DNA of 64,000 nucleotides from Ga0077527 sp964533495 (lineage in GTDB: Bacteria; Pseudomonadota; Gammaproteobacteria; Burkholderiales; SG8-41), in NCBI GenBank assembly GCA_964533495.1, contig CAZHJU010000009.1, positions 1-64,000 of the forward strand. The letters run 5' to 3'. A model generated the notes under the pieces. That model was not told where the DNA came from. It worked only from the letters and a program-made list of their open reading frames with translations, and did no database searches. Shown here piece after piece: positions 25,023-34,120 of this stretch. How positions within the stretch are numbered: the first letter of the stretch is position 1; each line of letters starts with the position of its first letter. The position numbers were made by a program, and so were the translations under genes.

Positions 25023-26279
25023 TCAGCCGCCGCCCGCGAACGCGAAATCGACCGCGGGCCTGAGGCCGGACACGATGTCGGCAATGGCGCGCCCGGAACC
25101 GCAGGCATGCGTCCAGCCCAGCGTGCCGTGGCCGGTGTTGAGATACAGGTTGCGGAAGCGGGTCCGGCCGATGCAGGGCACGTTCGACGGCGTGGCGGGG
25201 CGCAGCCCCGTCCAGTACTCGGCCCGCGAGGCATCGCCGGCACCCGGAAACAGCTCCTCCGTCCTGCGCAGCAGCGCCGTGCAACGCACCGCGTTGAGCG
25301 CGGTGTCGTAACCGTTCAGCTCGCAGGTGCCGGCCACGCGCAGCCGGTCGCCGAGGCGCGAAAACACCAGCTTGTATTCGTCGTCGGTCAGGCTCACGCG
25401 GTAGGCGCGCGCCGGATCCGCGACCGGCATGGTCAGCGAGTAACCCTTGGCCGGATAGACCGGCAGGCGCAGGCCCAGCGGCTTCGCCATGTTCGCGCTG
25501 AAGCTGCCCAGCGACAGCACGCCGGCGTCGCCGCGCTCCATCCGGAACACCCCCTCCCTGCGCACCTCGACCCCGGCGAACGTTCCACGCTCGACGACGA
25601 TCCGCTCGACCGCCGTCCCGTAGAGAAAGGTCACGCCGCGCGCCGCGCAGGCCGCCGCGAGGTTGCGCGTGAACAGGTGCGCATCTCCCGAGCCGTCCGA
25701 GGGGGTCATGCTGCCGCCGACGATCCGGTCGCGAACCGCGGCAAGCGCCGGCTCGATCGCGACGCACTCGTCCGGCGTCTTCATGTCAAGCTCGCAGCCG
25801 AGCCCGCGCATCACCCGCGCCGGCTCCTGCGCCGCGTCGAACTCCCGCCGGCTCGTGTAGAAATGCAGGATGCCGCGGCGCTCGTGGTCGAACGCGATGC
25901 CGGTTTCCGCGAGCACCTCGCGCAGCATTTCGCGGCTGTGGAGCCCGAGCCGGACAATCTGCGCAATGTTGTGCCGCGTGCGCGCCGGCGTGCACTCGCG
26001 CAGGAATCCCAGGCACCAGCGCCACTGGTCGAGATCGGCGCGTAGCCGGAACAGCAGAGGCGCGTCCTCCTTCGCCAGCCATTTCAGCACCTTCAGCGGC
26101 GCGGAAGGATTGGCCCAGGGCTCCGCATGGCTGACGGACAGCTGCCCGCCGTTGGCAAAGCTGGTTTCGAGACCGGCCGCCGGCTGGCGGTCGATGACGG
26201 TGACTTCGTGGCCCTGTTTCGCAAGAAACCAGGCCGAGGCGGTGCCGACCACGCCGGCACCCAGTACGATGATTTTCAT
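25023..26279 (-). CDS. dadA: D-amino acid dehydrogenase DadA-like, FAD-dependent
   Basis: 418 aa. The Rossmann motif VLGAGVVGTASAW (residues 5-17) is followed by an acidic strand end (TVIDRQ). YLNTGHGTLGWTHACGSG near the C-terminus is the DadA/DAO-family signature. DadA enzymes deaminate D-amino acids to 2-oxo acids and pass electrons to quinone. A glycine riboswitch upstream suggests that this enzyme acts on glycine or in glycine balance. GGAG lies 6 bp before the ATG at 26279. The gene converges on the MFS gene with a 13-bp gap and no visible terminator. Confidence 0.9.
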   Translation of the reverse strand: MKIIVLGAGVVGTASAWFLAKQGHEVTVIDRQPAAGLETSFANGGQLSVSHAEPWANPSAPLKVLKWLAKEDAPLLFRLRADLDQWRWCLGFLRECTPARTRHNIAQIVRLGLHSREMLREVLAETGIAFDHERRGILHFYTSRREFDAAQEPARVMRGLGCELDMKTPDECVAIEPALAAVRDRIVGGSMTPSDGSGDAHLFTRNLAAACAARGVTFLYGTAVERIVVERGTFAGVEVRREGVFRMERGDAGVLSLGSFSANMAKPLGLRLPVYPAKGYSLTMPVADPARAYRVSLTDDEYKLVFSRLGDRLRVAGTCELNGYDTALNAVRCTALLRRTEELFPGAGDASRAEYWTGLRPATPSNVPCIGRTRFRNLYLNTGHGTLGWTHACGSGRAIADIVSGLRPAVDFAFAGGG

Positions 26280-26311
26280 GTCAGTCTCCAGGTTACGCAA
26301 TGGACAACGGA

Positions 26312-26330
26312 CGGAATGCATCGCATTCCG
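26312..26330 (-). promoter_or_regulatory. Hairpin in the riboswitch expression platform
   Basis: CGGAATGC-GAT-GCATTCCG (minus-strand reading) is an 8-bp perfect stem with a 3-nt loop between the glycine aptamer and the dadA ribosome binding site. No T-run follows, so intrinsic termination is not obvious. It may be the structure whose formation is coupled to ligand binding. Confidence 0.5.
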
Positions 26331-26334
26331 CGCC

Positions 26335-26430
26335 GCCCTCCCTGTCCTCGGTACCTGAGAGTTTTGCGGGCCGTGGCCCGCGTGCCCCTTCGGTGGACCG
26401 CCCGCATGCGGACGATCTCTCTCCAGTCGG
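26335..26430 (-). promoter_or_regulatory. Glycine riboswitch (single recognised aptamer) upstream of dadA
   Basis: Read on the minus strand, the region shows the glycine-aptamer hallmarks in order: CTGGAGAGAGATCG, then CCACCGAAGGGGCACGCGG, then AAAACTCTCAGGTACCGAGG with ACAGGG at the end. These match the conserved core of the glycine riboswitch. The dadA start is about 56 bp downstream. I recognise one aptamer only; the upstream 30-40 nt may hold a degenerate second one. The nearby hairpin at 26312-26330 is a likely expression platform. Confidence 0.88.
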
Positions 26431-26446
26431 CTGTGATGCCGCTTAC

Positions 26447-26607
26447 AGTGATTCTGCCTGAGCGATCATGAGGGATTGCGCCTTCGGCGGGGATCGGAAT
26501 CCCGCTCTCCTGCAAGCGATGAATGTCAAACGGCAGCTACGTGACGGTCGGAATGCACCTCCTTTCCGGACGGCGGCAACGGCCGCGCCCGCTGTTCAGC
26601 CCGAAAT
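26447..26607. other. Noncoding spacer between the dadA riboswitch and the phosphoesterase gene
   Basis: About 160 bp between the phosphoesterase stop and the riboswitch. It must contain the dadA promoter on the minus strand, but I cannot identify convincing hexamers. A short direct repeat TTCAGCCCGAAA occurs near 26600. No gene is seen. Confidence 0.5.
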
Positions 26608-27651
26608 TCAGCCCGAAAACGCATGCCGCAAAGGCAGCGTCCTCTCGGCAGGAGCATACCAGCCCTGCGGCGCGTAGTGGCTGGTATGCAGGTAAGCCTG
26701 GAAGCGCGCCTCCCGGCTGCCCGCGGCGAATGTCAGCAAACGGCTGCTCGGCCACCAGCGCCGGTGCTCGCGGCCGTGGAAGCGGGTCATCGCGCCGACA
26801 TTCGCGAAAGTCACGCCCCAGCGCCGCTCGAGCATCTCCTTGCGCCCGAAACGGTCGTCGGGATGGGCATGCGTGTGGCTGCCCAGCCAGAGATCGATGG
26901 CGTTGGGATTTTTCTCGAAATAGTCGTGAAAGGCATTCGAATCGGTGTCATCGCCGACCCAGTACAGGTACGACGCGCCCTCCGCATCCTCGTACGGATG
27001 ATGGTAATTGCCGTTGACACCCTCCCAGCGCCCGGTCGCCGTGGTCGTGTCGCGCAGCATGTGATGGGCGCAGGTGACAATGATCTTGTCGCGGTTGGAC
27101 TCGACCATGCCGCGCCACCAGTCGAAGGTTTCCGCCGTGATCGCGCCGGCGGGATAGCCGCCGTGCTCGCCGCGGCCTTTCGGCGGCCCGCCGTCGTTGC
27201 GGTCGCCGAGCATCAGGAACAGCACGTTGCTGGCGACGAACGAATAACGCTCCCAGGTGCCGCTGACCGGAAACGGCCTCGCCTCCGCCCGTATGCGCGA
27301 ATGTTCCGGGTTGAGTCCGACGGGATCGATCCATTTCCTGAACCACCACTGCGCCTCCTCCCCGGGACCGCTGGCGTCATGGTTGCCGAGCAGGCAGTAG
27401 ATCTGCTCCGGACGGTGCTTCTCGCCGGCGCACAACTGCTCGATCACCGGCGGACCGTCGGCATCCTGCGGCGGCCCCTGCGTGCCCGACAGGTCGCCGA
27501 GATTCAGCATGATGTCCCAGTCGAAGGCCGGACCGCCTTCCTGGCCACCCCGCTCGCTCTGTTCGATCGCCTCGCCCAGACTGCGACGACCGTGACGCAG
27601 GTCGCTGTGGACGTGGCAGCAGCCGCAGGCCCATACGCGAAAATGTTCCAT
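26608..27651 (-). CDS. Calcineurin-like metallophosphoesterase
   Basis: 347 aa with the five metallophosphoesterase blocks in order: CHVHSDLRHG (D-x-H variant), NLGDLSG, LLGNHDASG, TCAHHML and LGSHTHAHP. These ligate a two-metal centre that hydrolyses phosphate esters or related bonds. No signal peptide is seen. It is last in an operon with a DUF3604 protein (26 bp upstream) and a TctC-type receptor, so the substrate may be an imported phospho-compound; this is only inference. Confidence 0.87.
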   Translation of the reverse strand: MEHFRVWACGCCHVHSDLRHGRRSLGEAIEQSERGGQEGGPAFDWDIMLNLGDLSGTQGPPQDADGPPVIEQLCAGEKHRPEQIYCLLGNHDASGPGEEAQWWFRKWIDPVGLNPEHSRIRAEARPFPVSGTWERYSFVASNVLFLMLGDRNDGGPPKGRGEHGGYPAGAITAETFDWWRGMVESNRDKIIVTCAHHMLRDTTTATGRWEGVNGNYHHPYEDAEGASYLYWVGDDTDSNAFHDYFEKNPNAIDLWLGSHTHAHPDDRFGRKEMLERRWGVTFANVGAMTRFHGREHRRWWPSSRLLTFAAGSREARFQAYLHTSHYAPQGWYAPAERTLPLRHAFSG

Positions 27652-27677
27652 GTTCAGGGAGTTCTCCGTCGGTTGAT

Positions 27678-29921
27678 TCAGTCAAAAATGTAAATCGGGC
27701 TGGACCATGCCAGATGGCCGTCCTCCAGCGTCGCGCACACGTACAGCGCATTGTCCCGCCCGGAAACAAGATCCAGCCTTCTCTCGATGTTCACGCGGCA
27801 ATGGGAATTCCCGTCAGGCAGGCGGAATATCCTGATCCGGCGTCCGATGCCGCCGGCCTCGAAAACCAGGTCTTCACGCCCGATATCGGCGATGTTCACG
27901 CGCGCCTTGACCAAGGCCGTATCGATCTCGAGCGTGCCTGCCTGCGGATCCGACAGCCAGGCATCGAATCCTCCGAAACCGCCGGTCGTCAGGGCCGACC
28001 AGCGCACCGTCGCAGGATCGGTCTGAACGACCTTCCTGTCGAGATTCCACATGTTCACGGGAACGATCCGCTCGAAGCCGTTGCCCCCCAGCGAGCAGCT
28101 CCCGTCCCAGACGGTCTGCCTGCCGCGCCCCCTGTATTCGGCACCCTCCCAGACGACGCGGATGCGGCGGCCGAGCCGGTCTGCGGCGTAGGGCCGGAAA
28201 GTCTCCAGCGTCTCGAGGCGGTTCCGGATCTCGACACGTTCTATGGGCACTGAAGACAGGATATCCACATCCAGCGACACCGAGCGTCCGGCATGGCGCA
28301 GGATGTCCCCCATCATCGCCTCGCGGACGGCGCTGCACGCCGCCGGCCCCAGATTCGGATCCTGTTCGTGCAGCATCGCGTCCGTGTCGAAACGGGCCCG
28401 GACATCCAGCAACAGGCGGCATCCCGTCGTCGCATAGTGATGGCGCCGCCGCAGCGCGTCGAAAATGTCCGCCCGGGTCAGCGATCGCGCCAGGATGCAG
28501 GACAGGCCGCCGTAGGCCCCGAACAGCGACGCGCCGGGATGGCTGGCGCCGTGCCGCCCCTTGTGCCCGTCGCTGTTCGCCAGGATGCCGACGCGGTAGC
28601 CCTGCTCGAACGCATCATGCAGCAGCCATTCGAAGGTGCCCCAGTCGGAATGCACCTCGACCGCGCGCTCGATCCTCGCGTCGTGCGCCATCGCGATGTC
28701 CGCGTAACGCCCGCCGATATGGGCGAACACGACGCAGTCCTCCCCCTTCAGTGCCTCGAAGAGGTCTTCCGCGCTGTTCGCATCGCTGCCGACATCCGAC
28801 AGATCCTCCACCAGGGCATGGTGCGAACGGTGGATCTGCCGCCCCTCATGCATGAACATCACGTTGCGGTCGCCGCCGAGCCCGGTGTTCCCGGACCATT
28901 CGTAGCCCGGAAAAATGACGAACGAGCCATCCCGGTTATACTCGCGGGTCAGTTCATTGAGCTGCTCCCAGAACGCGGTGGTGATCTGGAAATCGTTGCC
29001 CTGGTGGCTCATCGCGTCGAGGAACGCGCGATCGCGGCCGAATTCGATCAGGTCGCGCGCCGGATTGGTGCCGATCGTCTCCTCGGACTGCCCGTGCAGA
29101 TCCGCCCAGTACGGGAGCAGCGGCGACGACTCCACGATGCGCAGCGGATTGGAAACGCAGGCACGGGCTCCGTTTCCGTCGAACACCTCGATGACCAGGT
29201 CCCCGGGGGACTCCACGGAAAGATTGTCGATGGCTGTCGAATACTCTCCGGCATGCATCTCCACGGTCGCCGGCAATCCCTTCACGTCGCGGTTCGCCTT
29301 CAGGGCAAAAGTCCCGGAAACCCGGTAACTGGGATTCCCCCACTGGTCCTCCCCCTTGAAGCCCAGCCTGAAGGTTTCCCCGGCACGACGCATCGTCGGC
29401 AGCACCGCCTTGTAGGCCACGGGAGGCCCCGCAACCACCGCGATCTGCGGCTGCAGCGGAAGCTCGACATAGCTGTAGGTGGCCCAGGCATCGACCAGCA
29501 CGCGGAATTCGAACGTCGGCTCGTGGAAAGTCTGCACGCGGATTCCGGGCGACCCCTGCCGCCGGTCGCCGAAACGCACGATGATCCGGTCGCCCTCACG
29601 GAGAAATCCGCGCACGACACGGACAAACAGCGTCTTGTCCCACGGCCTGATGTTCATTTTGCCGTCGTACTTCACTTCCAGCACTGCACCGTTGCTCGCC
29701 TCGACCGTCGTGTAATTCCAGCCGCCCGGATCCGTGAACTGCGGCCGCCCCATGTCCGAGGCGAAACGGTGCACGATCTTGATCGATCCGGTGTCGTCGA
29801 TGCCGAAATAACCGGCGGTATACGTCAACGTGAACGACTGGAAACTTCCGGCCTCGAATTCGCCCTGCGGGTCGATCCGGGCGCTGCCCATGCGTTCGGC
29901 CAGGTACGTGGAATGCGGCAT
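27678..29921 (-). CDS. DUF3604-family protein, PHP-like metal-dependent hydrolase
   Basis: 747 aa. The N-terminal about 290 residues are beta-rich and carry a VxFxxEDxWGN-like loop. The C-terminal part begins YWADLHGQSEETIG, followed by MSHQGNDFQ, FPGYEWSG, VFAHIGGRYAD, VEVHSDWGTFE and ILANSDGHKGR. This series of His/Asp/Glu motifs resembles the metal site of PHP-type phosphoesterases and is diagnostic for DUF3604. Function is not established. TAGGAGAG, overlapping the receptor stop, provides the ribosome site. It is in an operon between a receptor and a metallophosphoesterase. Confidence 0.83.
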   Translation of the reverse strand: MPHSTYLAERMGSARIDPQGEFEAGSFQSFTLTYTAGYFGIDDTGSIKIVHRFASDMGRPQFTDPGGWNYTTVEASNGAVLEVKYDGKMNIRPWDKTLFVRVVRGFLREGDRIIVRFGDRRQGSPGIRVQTFHEPTFEFRVLVDAWATYSYVELPLQPQIAVVAGPPVAYKAVLPTMRRAGETFRLGFKGEDQWGNPSYRVSGTFALKANRDVKGLPATVEMHAGEYSTAIDNLSVESPGDLVIEVFDGNGARACVSNPLRIVESSPLLPYWADLHGQSEETIGTNPARDLIEFGRDRAFLDAMSHQGNDFQITTAFWEQLNELTREYNRDGSFVIFPGYEWSGNTGLGGDRNVMFMHEGRQIHRSHHALVEDLSDVGSDANSAEDLFEALKGEDCVVFAHIGGRYADIAMAHDARIERAVEVHSDWGTFEWLLHDAFEQGYRVGILANSDGHKGRHGASHPGASLFGAYGGLSCILARSLTRADIFDALRRRHHYATTGCRLLLDVRARFDTDAMLHEQDPNLGPAACSAVREAMMGDILRHAGRSVSLDVDILSSVPIERVEIRNRLETLETFRPYAADRLGRRIRVVWEGAEYRGRGRQTVWDGSCSLGGNGFERIVPVNMWNLDRKVVQTDPATVRWSALTTGGFGGFDAWLSDPQAGTLEIDTALVKARVNIADIGREDLVFEAGGIGRRIRIFRLPDGNSHCRVNIERRLDLVSGRDNALYVCATLEDGHLAWSSPIYIFD

Positions 29922-29934
29922 TTCAGAAACTCTC

Positions 29935-30912
29935 CTAGTCCAGTTTGATGTTCTTCGACTGGATGACCCCGGCCCACTTCCCGACGTCAGCGCGGATGAA
30001 CGCGGCGAAGTCGGCGGCCGACATCGGCGCCGGCTCCGAACCGCCCTTCAGGAACCGGTCAGCGACATCCGCGGCGCCCAGGGCGGCCGCAAAGTGGCGG
30101 TTGAGGCCCGCGACACACTCCTGCGACAGGCCCTGCGGGCCGAGCAGCCCGTACCACTGGATGGCGCTGTATCCGGGCAATCCGCTTTCGGCGATCGCCG
30201 GCAGTTCCGGAAACAGCCTGGAACGCCCCGCGCCGGTCACGCCCAGCCCCCTGAGCCGTCCCGCCTGCACGTGCGCGGACAATGTCGGGATCGCGGTGAT
30301 GATCAGGGAAACATGCCCGGCCATCGTGTCGGTTGCCGCCGGCGTTCCGCCCTTGTACGGCACGTGGGTCATCTCGATTCCCGCGGCGTCCTGGAACAGT
30401 TCGGTGGCCAGGTGGCTGATCGAGCCGGCACCGTTCGTGGCGAACAGGAGCTCCCGCGGCTTCGCCTTCGCAAGCGCGACCAGCGCCTTCACCGAACGCG
30501 CCGGCAGCGAAGGATGCACCGCCAGCATCAGCGGCGCGGTCGCGATCATCGCGATCGGCGAAAAGTCCTTCAGCGGATCGTAGGGAGGCTTCGACATCAT
30601 GGCCGGAATGACCGAAAAGTTGCTCGACGTCGCCAGCGTCACGGTCTGGCAGTCAGGCGCCGCCGCCGCGGCACTCTGCGCCCCGATCAGCCCGCTGGCA
30701 CCGGGGCGGTTTTCAATGACCAGACTCCGGCCGGCGCGTTCGGACACTGCCGGACCGACGATGCGCATCAGGATGTCAGCCCCGCCGCCCGCCGGAAAGG
30801 CGACGATCACCCGCAGCGACTTCGATGCGGCACCCTGCGCCATCACGGCAGCCGGAAAAGCGCAAACCGCCAGCACCCCTGCACACAACAACCATCGAGT
30901 AGTAGGCCTCAT
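29935..30912 (-). CDS. TctC/Bug-family periplasmic receptor
   Basis: 325 aa with a signal peptide ending AAVMAQG. The ligand loops are VIVAFPAGGGADILMR and VIENRPGASG, close to the Bug consensus. It is first in the leftward operon with the DUF3604 and metallophosphoesterase genes and divergent from a LysR gene. GGAGAG lies just before the ATG at 30912. The ligand is unknown. Confidence 0.9.
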   Translation of the reverse strand: MRPTTRWLLCAGVLAVCAFPAAVMAQGAASKSLRVIVAFPAGGGADILMRIVGPAVSERAGRSLVIENRPGASGLIGAQSAAAAAPDCQTVTLATSSNFSVIPAMMSKPPYDPLKDFSPIAMIATAPLMLAVHPSLPARSVKALVALAKAKPRELLFATNGAGSISHLATELFQDAAGIEMTHVPYKGGTPAATDTMAGHVSLIITAIPTLSAHVQAGRLRGLGVTGAGRSRLFPELPAIAESGLPGYSAIQWYGLLGPQGLSQECVAGLNRHFAAALGAADVADRFLKGGSEPAPMSAADFAAFIRADVGKWAGVIQSKNIKLD

Positions 30913-31048
30913 GTTTCTCTCCTTGAAGAAGTCGGAAAAAATCCGCCTACGGCAGCACTGCTGCCGTCCCTCCAGGCACTCCGGCCCGCGGCTCCGGCGC
31001 AACCCCCGCTTGCGCGCGCGTTGCGCGTTTGCCGCAGCCGGTGCCAGA

Positions 31049-31078
31049 TTGACATCGCAAATTCATTTCTGCAAATAT
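31049..31078 (+). promoter_or_regulatory. Candidate sigma-70 promoter for the LysR gene
   Basis: TTGACA at 31049-31054 and AAATAT at 31073-31078 with an 18-bp spacer, in an AT-rich stretch 35 bp before the LysR ATG. The -35 is perfect and the -10 is weak. Confidence 0.35.
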
Positions 31079-31112
31079 CCTGTTTTACATTTCTGATTAC
31101 TTCTGGTTATCA

Positions 31113-32078
31113 ATGGAAATCCGCGACATCGAGTACTTCTGCCATGTCGCCAAGGCAAGGCATGTGGGCAAGGCCGCCGACATCATCGGCCTCAGCCAGC
31201 CCGCCCTGAGCAAAAGCATCCGCAGACTCGAGAACGAGCTGAACGCCTCCCTGTTCCGGCGCACGCCCAAGGGCGTGGAAATGACCGCCGTCGGGGAAAT
31301 GCTGCTGGCCCATGCCAAGAACCTCAGCGTGGCGTTCGACGACCTGCGCCGCGAAGCGCGCAACATCGTCAGCGGCCAGAGCGGCCTGTTGCGGGTGGGC
31401 GCAAACCCCGCGATTGCGGATTACCTGCTGTGCGACATCTGCGTCGCCAGCCTTGCCGAGGCCCTCGGCGTCAGGCTTTCGGTCATGGTCGACATGAACA
31501 ACGCGCTGATACCCGCCCTGCGTGACGGCGCCCTCGACCTGATCGTCAGCGGCATTCCGCCGTCGCCGGCGCCGGACTTCACGCATGAACCCCTGCTCGA
31601 CGACGAGTTCGTCGTCGTGGCATCGGACGGCCATCCGCTGGCGCGGAAGAAACACCTGCGGCCCAGGGATCTGACGCCCTACCGCTGGGTCCTTTCATCA
31701 GGCTCCGTCGCCTCGAGCTCCGTGCTGTCCCGGCAGCACCTGACGCAGAGCCTCATCAATCACGGCCTGACCGAACCGGTGGTCGCGCTGGAAACCAACT
31801 CGACGCACCTGATGATGCGCGCGATCGCCGGCTCCGATCTGCTCGGCTTCCAGTCCCGCCAGGTGATCCGCAGCGCCAGACTGAAAACCCGTGAATTGCG
31901 GATCGCGGGCCTGGCATGGCACCGCCGCATCGGCATCACGTATCGCCGGCATTCCCACCTGCCACGCGCGGGGCGCAGGTTCATCCAGCTGCTCCACGAG
32001 CGCGCGAACAGGGAAAGGGAACAAATGCCTGCGAAAGCCGCTAAACTGGCGGCAGGCCCGGACTCCGGAACGCAATGA
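31113..32078 (+). CDS. LysR-family transcriptional regulator
   Basis: 321 aa, with an N-terminal helix-turn-helix (MEIRDIEYFCHVAKARHVGK, then LSQPALSKSIRRLE) and a periplasmic-binding-like effector domain. It is divergent from the receptor-DUF3604-phosphoesterase operon and immediately upstream of the enolase-superfamily gene (20 bp), so it could regulate either or both. The Arg/Lys-rich C-terminal tail (about 20 residues) extends beyond the usual end. Confidence 0.92.
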   Translation: MEIRDIEYFCHVAKARHVGKAADIIGLSQPALSKSIRRLENELNASLFRRTPKGVEMTAVGEMLLAHAKNLSVAFDDLRREARNIVSGQSGLLRVGANPAIADYLLCDICVASLAEALGVRLSVMVDMNNALIPALRDGALDLIVSGIPPSPAPDFTHEPLLDDEFVVVASDGHPLARKKHLRPRDLTPYRWVLSSGSVASSSVLSRQHLTQSLINHGLTEPVVALETNSTHLMMRAIAGSDLLGFQSRQVIRSARLKTRELRIAGLAWHRRIGITYRRHSHLPRAGRRFIQLLHERANREREQMPAKAAKLAAGPDSGTQ

Positions 32079-32098
32079 CACGATAACGACGAACGTCA

Positions 32099-33235
32099 AT
32101 GAAAATCACGAAACTCGAAGTCCACATCCTTCGCGCGCCGGACGAAGGCACGCGCCCGTACTGGGTCAGCAATTTCATCGTGCCCAAGGCCAACGAAATC
32201 CTCGTGCGCATGTTCACCGACGAGGGCATCGAAGGCATCGGCATCGCCACCAGCTACACGCCGATCGAGGCCGCGATCAAGGCCTTCAGGAGCGGCATCG
32301 CCGATCTCATCGTCGGGCAGGACCCGCTGGCCCCCGAAAAGCTGCATGACCGGCTGTTCTGGCTGACCGCGCAGAAAATCGCCTCCGAAAAAGGCTGGAC
32401 GCGGGAGGCCATCGTGCGCATCGCCGCGGCGGTGGACATCGCCGCCTGGGACATCGTCGGCAAGGCGGCGAAGCTGCCGCTGTACCGGCTGTTCGGCGGC
32501 TTCCGCAGCGAAATCCCCTGCTACGTCACCTGCGCCTACTACCGCGACGGCAAGGACATGGCCGAGCTGAAGGACGAGATGCAGATGCTCAAGGCCCAGG
32601 GCCACCAGGGCTTCAAGGCCAAGGTCGGCGGCGTGCCGCTGAAGGAAGACCTGAAGCGCCTCGAACTGGTGCGCGACGTCATCGGCCCCGACAAGGACAT
32701 GATGGTCGACTGCAACCGCGCCTGGGACCTGCCGACCGCGATCACCGCGGCGCGCGAAATGCTGCCGCTCAATCCGCGCTGGCTCGAAGAGCCGGTGCGC
32801 TGGGCCGACGACCACCGCGAACTGGTGAAACTCGCGAAACAGACCGCCATCCCGCTGTCGGCCGGCGAAAGCGAACTGACCGCCTACGGCTGCCGCGACC
32901 TCGTCGAGGACGGCGCGATCGGCATCCTGCAGTTCGACTGCACGATGATGGGCGGCTTCACCACGGGCCGCAAGCTCGCGGCACTGTGCGAGCTGAACCA
33001 GGTGCAGGTCGCCCCCCACCACGACTGCTTCATCCACGCCCACATCGTCGCCGGCAGCCCCGCGGGCTGCATCGTTGAATCCTTCACCGATCCCGAGCGC
33101 GACCCGCTGCAGGCGGAGCTGTTCGAGGATCCGCCGAAAATCGCCGGCGGCACGCTGTACCTGAAGGAACAGCCGGGACTGGGCCTGACGTTGTCACCGG
33201 CGGCGCTGAAGAAATTCGGCGAAAAAATTCTCTGA
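32099..33235 (+). CDS. Mandelate racemase/enolase-superfamily enzyme
   Basis: 378 aa. The capping domain is followed by a TIM barrel with the K-x-K motif (FKAKVGG), metal ligands Asp (MVDCNRAW), Glu (LEEPV) and Glu (AGESE), an Asp in QFDCTMMGG and a His-His pair in VAPHHDCFIHAHIV. These place it in the mandelate racemase subgroup, which abstracts a proton alpha to a carboxylate (racemisation, dehydration or cycloisomerisation of hydroxy acids). The precise substrate is unknown. It starts 20 bp after the LysR gene. Confidence 0.88.
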   Translation: MKITKLEVHILRAPDEGTRPYWVSNFIVPKANEILVRMFTDEGIEGIGIATSYTPIEAAIKAFRSGIADLIVGQDPLAPEKLHDRLFWLTAQKIASEKGWTREAIVRIAAAVDIAAWDIVGKAAKLPLYRLFGGFRSEIPCYVTCAYYRDGKDMAELKDEMQMLKAQGHQGFKAKVGGVPLKEDLKRLELVRDVIGPDKDMMVDCNRAWDLPTAITAAREMLPLNPRWLEEPVRWADDHRELVKLAKQTAIPLSAGESELTAYGCRDLVEDGAIGILQFDCTMMGGFTTGRKLAALCELNQVQVAPHHDCFIHAHIVAGSPAGCIVESFTDPERDPLQAELFEDPPKIAGGTLYLKEQPGLGLTLSPAALKKFGEKIL

Positions 33236-33331
33236 TTCCGGCGCAATATTCCATCAACTGGACGTTTTTCCGGGCAGGCTCCCGGGGGCGCGGTAAAATT
33301 CCCGCTCCCCCAAAGAGCAGGTTTCCGCGCC

Positions 33332-34120
33332 ATGCCCTCCCCAGCCTCCTTCACCGTCCAACACGGTGAAGTCCGCATTGCAGTCCACGCCTTCGGCAAT
33401 GGCCCGCGCGTCGTGATGATGCCCTCGCTGGGCCGCGGCGCCGCCGACTTTTTCGACATCGCGCGGTGCCTGGCCGCCGCCGGATACCGCGCCCTGTGCC
33501 CCGAGCCGCGCGGCCTCGGCGGCAGCAGCGGCCCCCTCAAAGGCATCACGCTGCACGATTTCTCGGCCGACATCGCCGCGGTGATCCGCCATGACGGCGG
33601 CGAACCGTCGGTGGTCGCCGGCCACGCCTTCGGCAACTTCGTCGCCCGCACCGTCGCCGCCGACTACCCGGAACTGACCCGCGCCGTGGTGCTGCTGGCC
33701 GCAACACACACCTGGCCGCTGGCCCCCGAACTGCGCGACTCGATCAACAAATGCCACCAGATGGATCTGCCGGAGGACGTGCGGCTGAAACACCTGCGGC
33801 ACGTGTTTTTCGCGCCGGGCAACGATGCCGGCGTCTGGCTCGACGGCTGGAACGACGAGGTGATGCATGCCGAGCGCGACGCCACCGAGGCAACGCCGAA
33901 ACCCGAGTGGTGGACCGCCGGTACCGCGCCCGTCCTGGACGTCCTCTCGCTGCAGGACCCGCTGTCGCCGCCGGACAGCGTCCACTGCTACCGCGACGAA
34001 TGGGGCGCCGACCGGGTCGCCATCGCGAAGATCGGCAACGCCGCGCATGCCCTGCTGCCCGAACAGCCCGCGGCCGTGGCGGAAGCCATCATCGGCTACA
34101 TGAAAACGCTGAAGGCATGA
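33332..34120 (+). CDS. Alpha/beta-hydrolase-fold protein lacking the nucleophilic Ser
   Basis: 262 aa alpha/beta-hydrolase fold. The oxyanion region and PEPRGLGGSSGP loop are normal, but the nucleophile elbow is GHAFGN: Ala occupies the position of the catalytic Ser in GHSxG. The acid (LQDPL) and His (GNAAHALL) are retained. It may use a different chemistry, be non-enzymatic, or belong to a lineage with this substitution. It overlaps the GST gene by 4 bp (ATGA). Confidence 0.8.
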   Translation: MPSPASFTVQHGEVRIAVHAFGNGPRVVMMPSLGRGAADFFDIARCLAAAGYRALCPEPRGLGGSSGPLKGITLHDFSADIAAVIRHDGGEPSVVAGHAFGNFVARTVAADYPELTRAVVLLAATHTWPLAPELRDSINKCHQMDLPEDVRLKHLRHVFFAPGNDAGVWLDGWNDEVMHAERDATEATPKPEWWTAGTAPVLDVLSLQDPLSPPDSVHCYRDEWGADRVAIAKIGNAAHALLPEQPAAVAEAIIGYMKTLKA

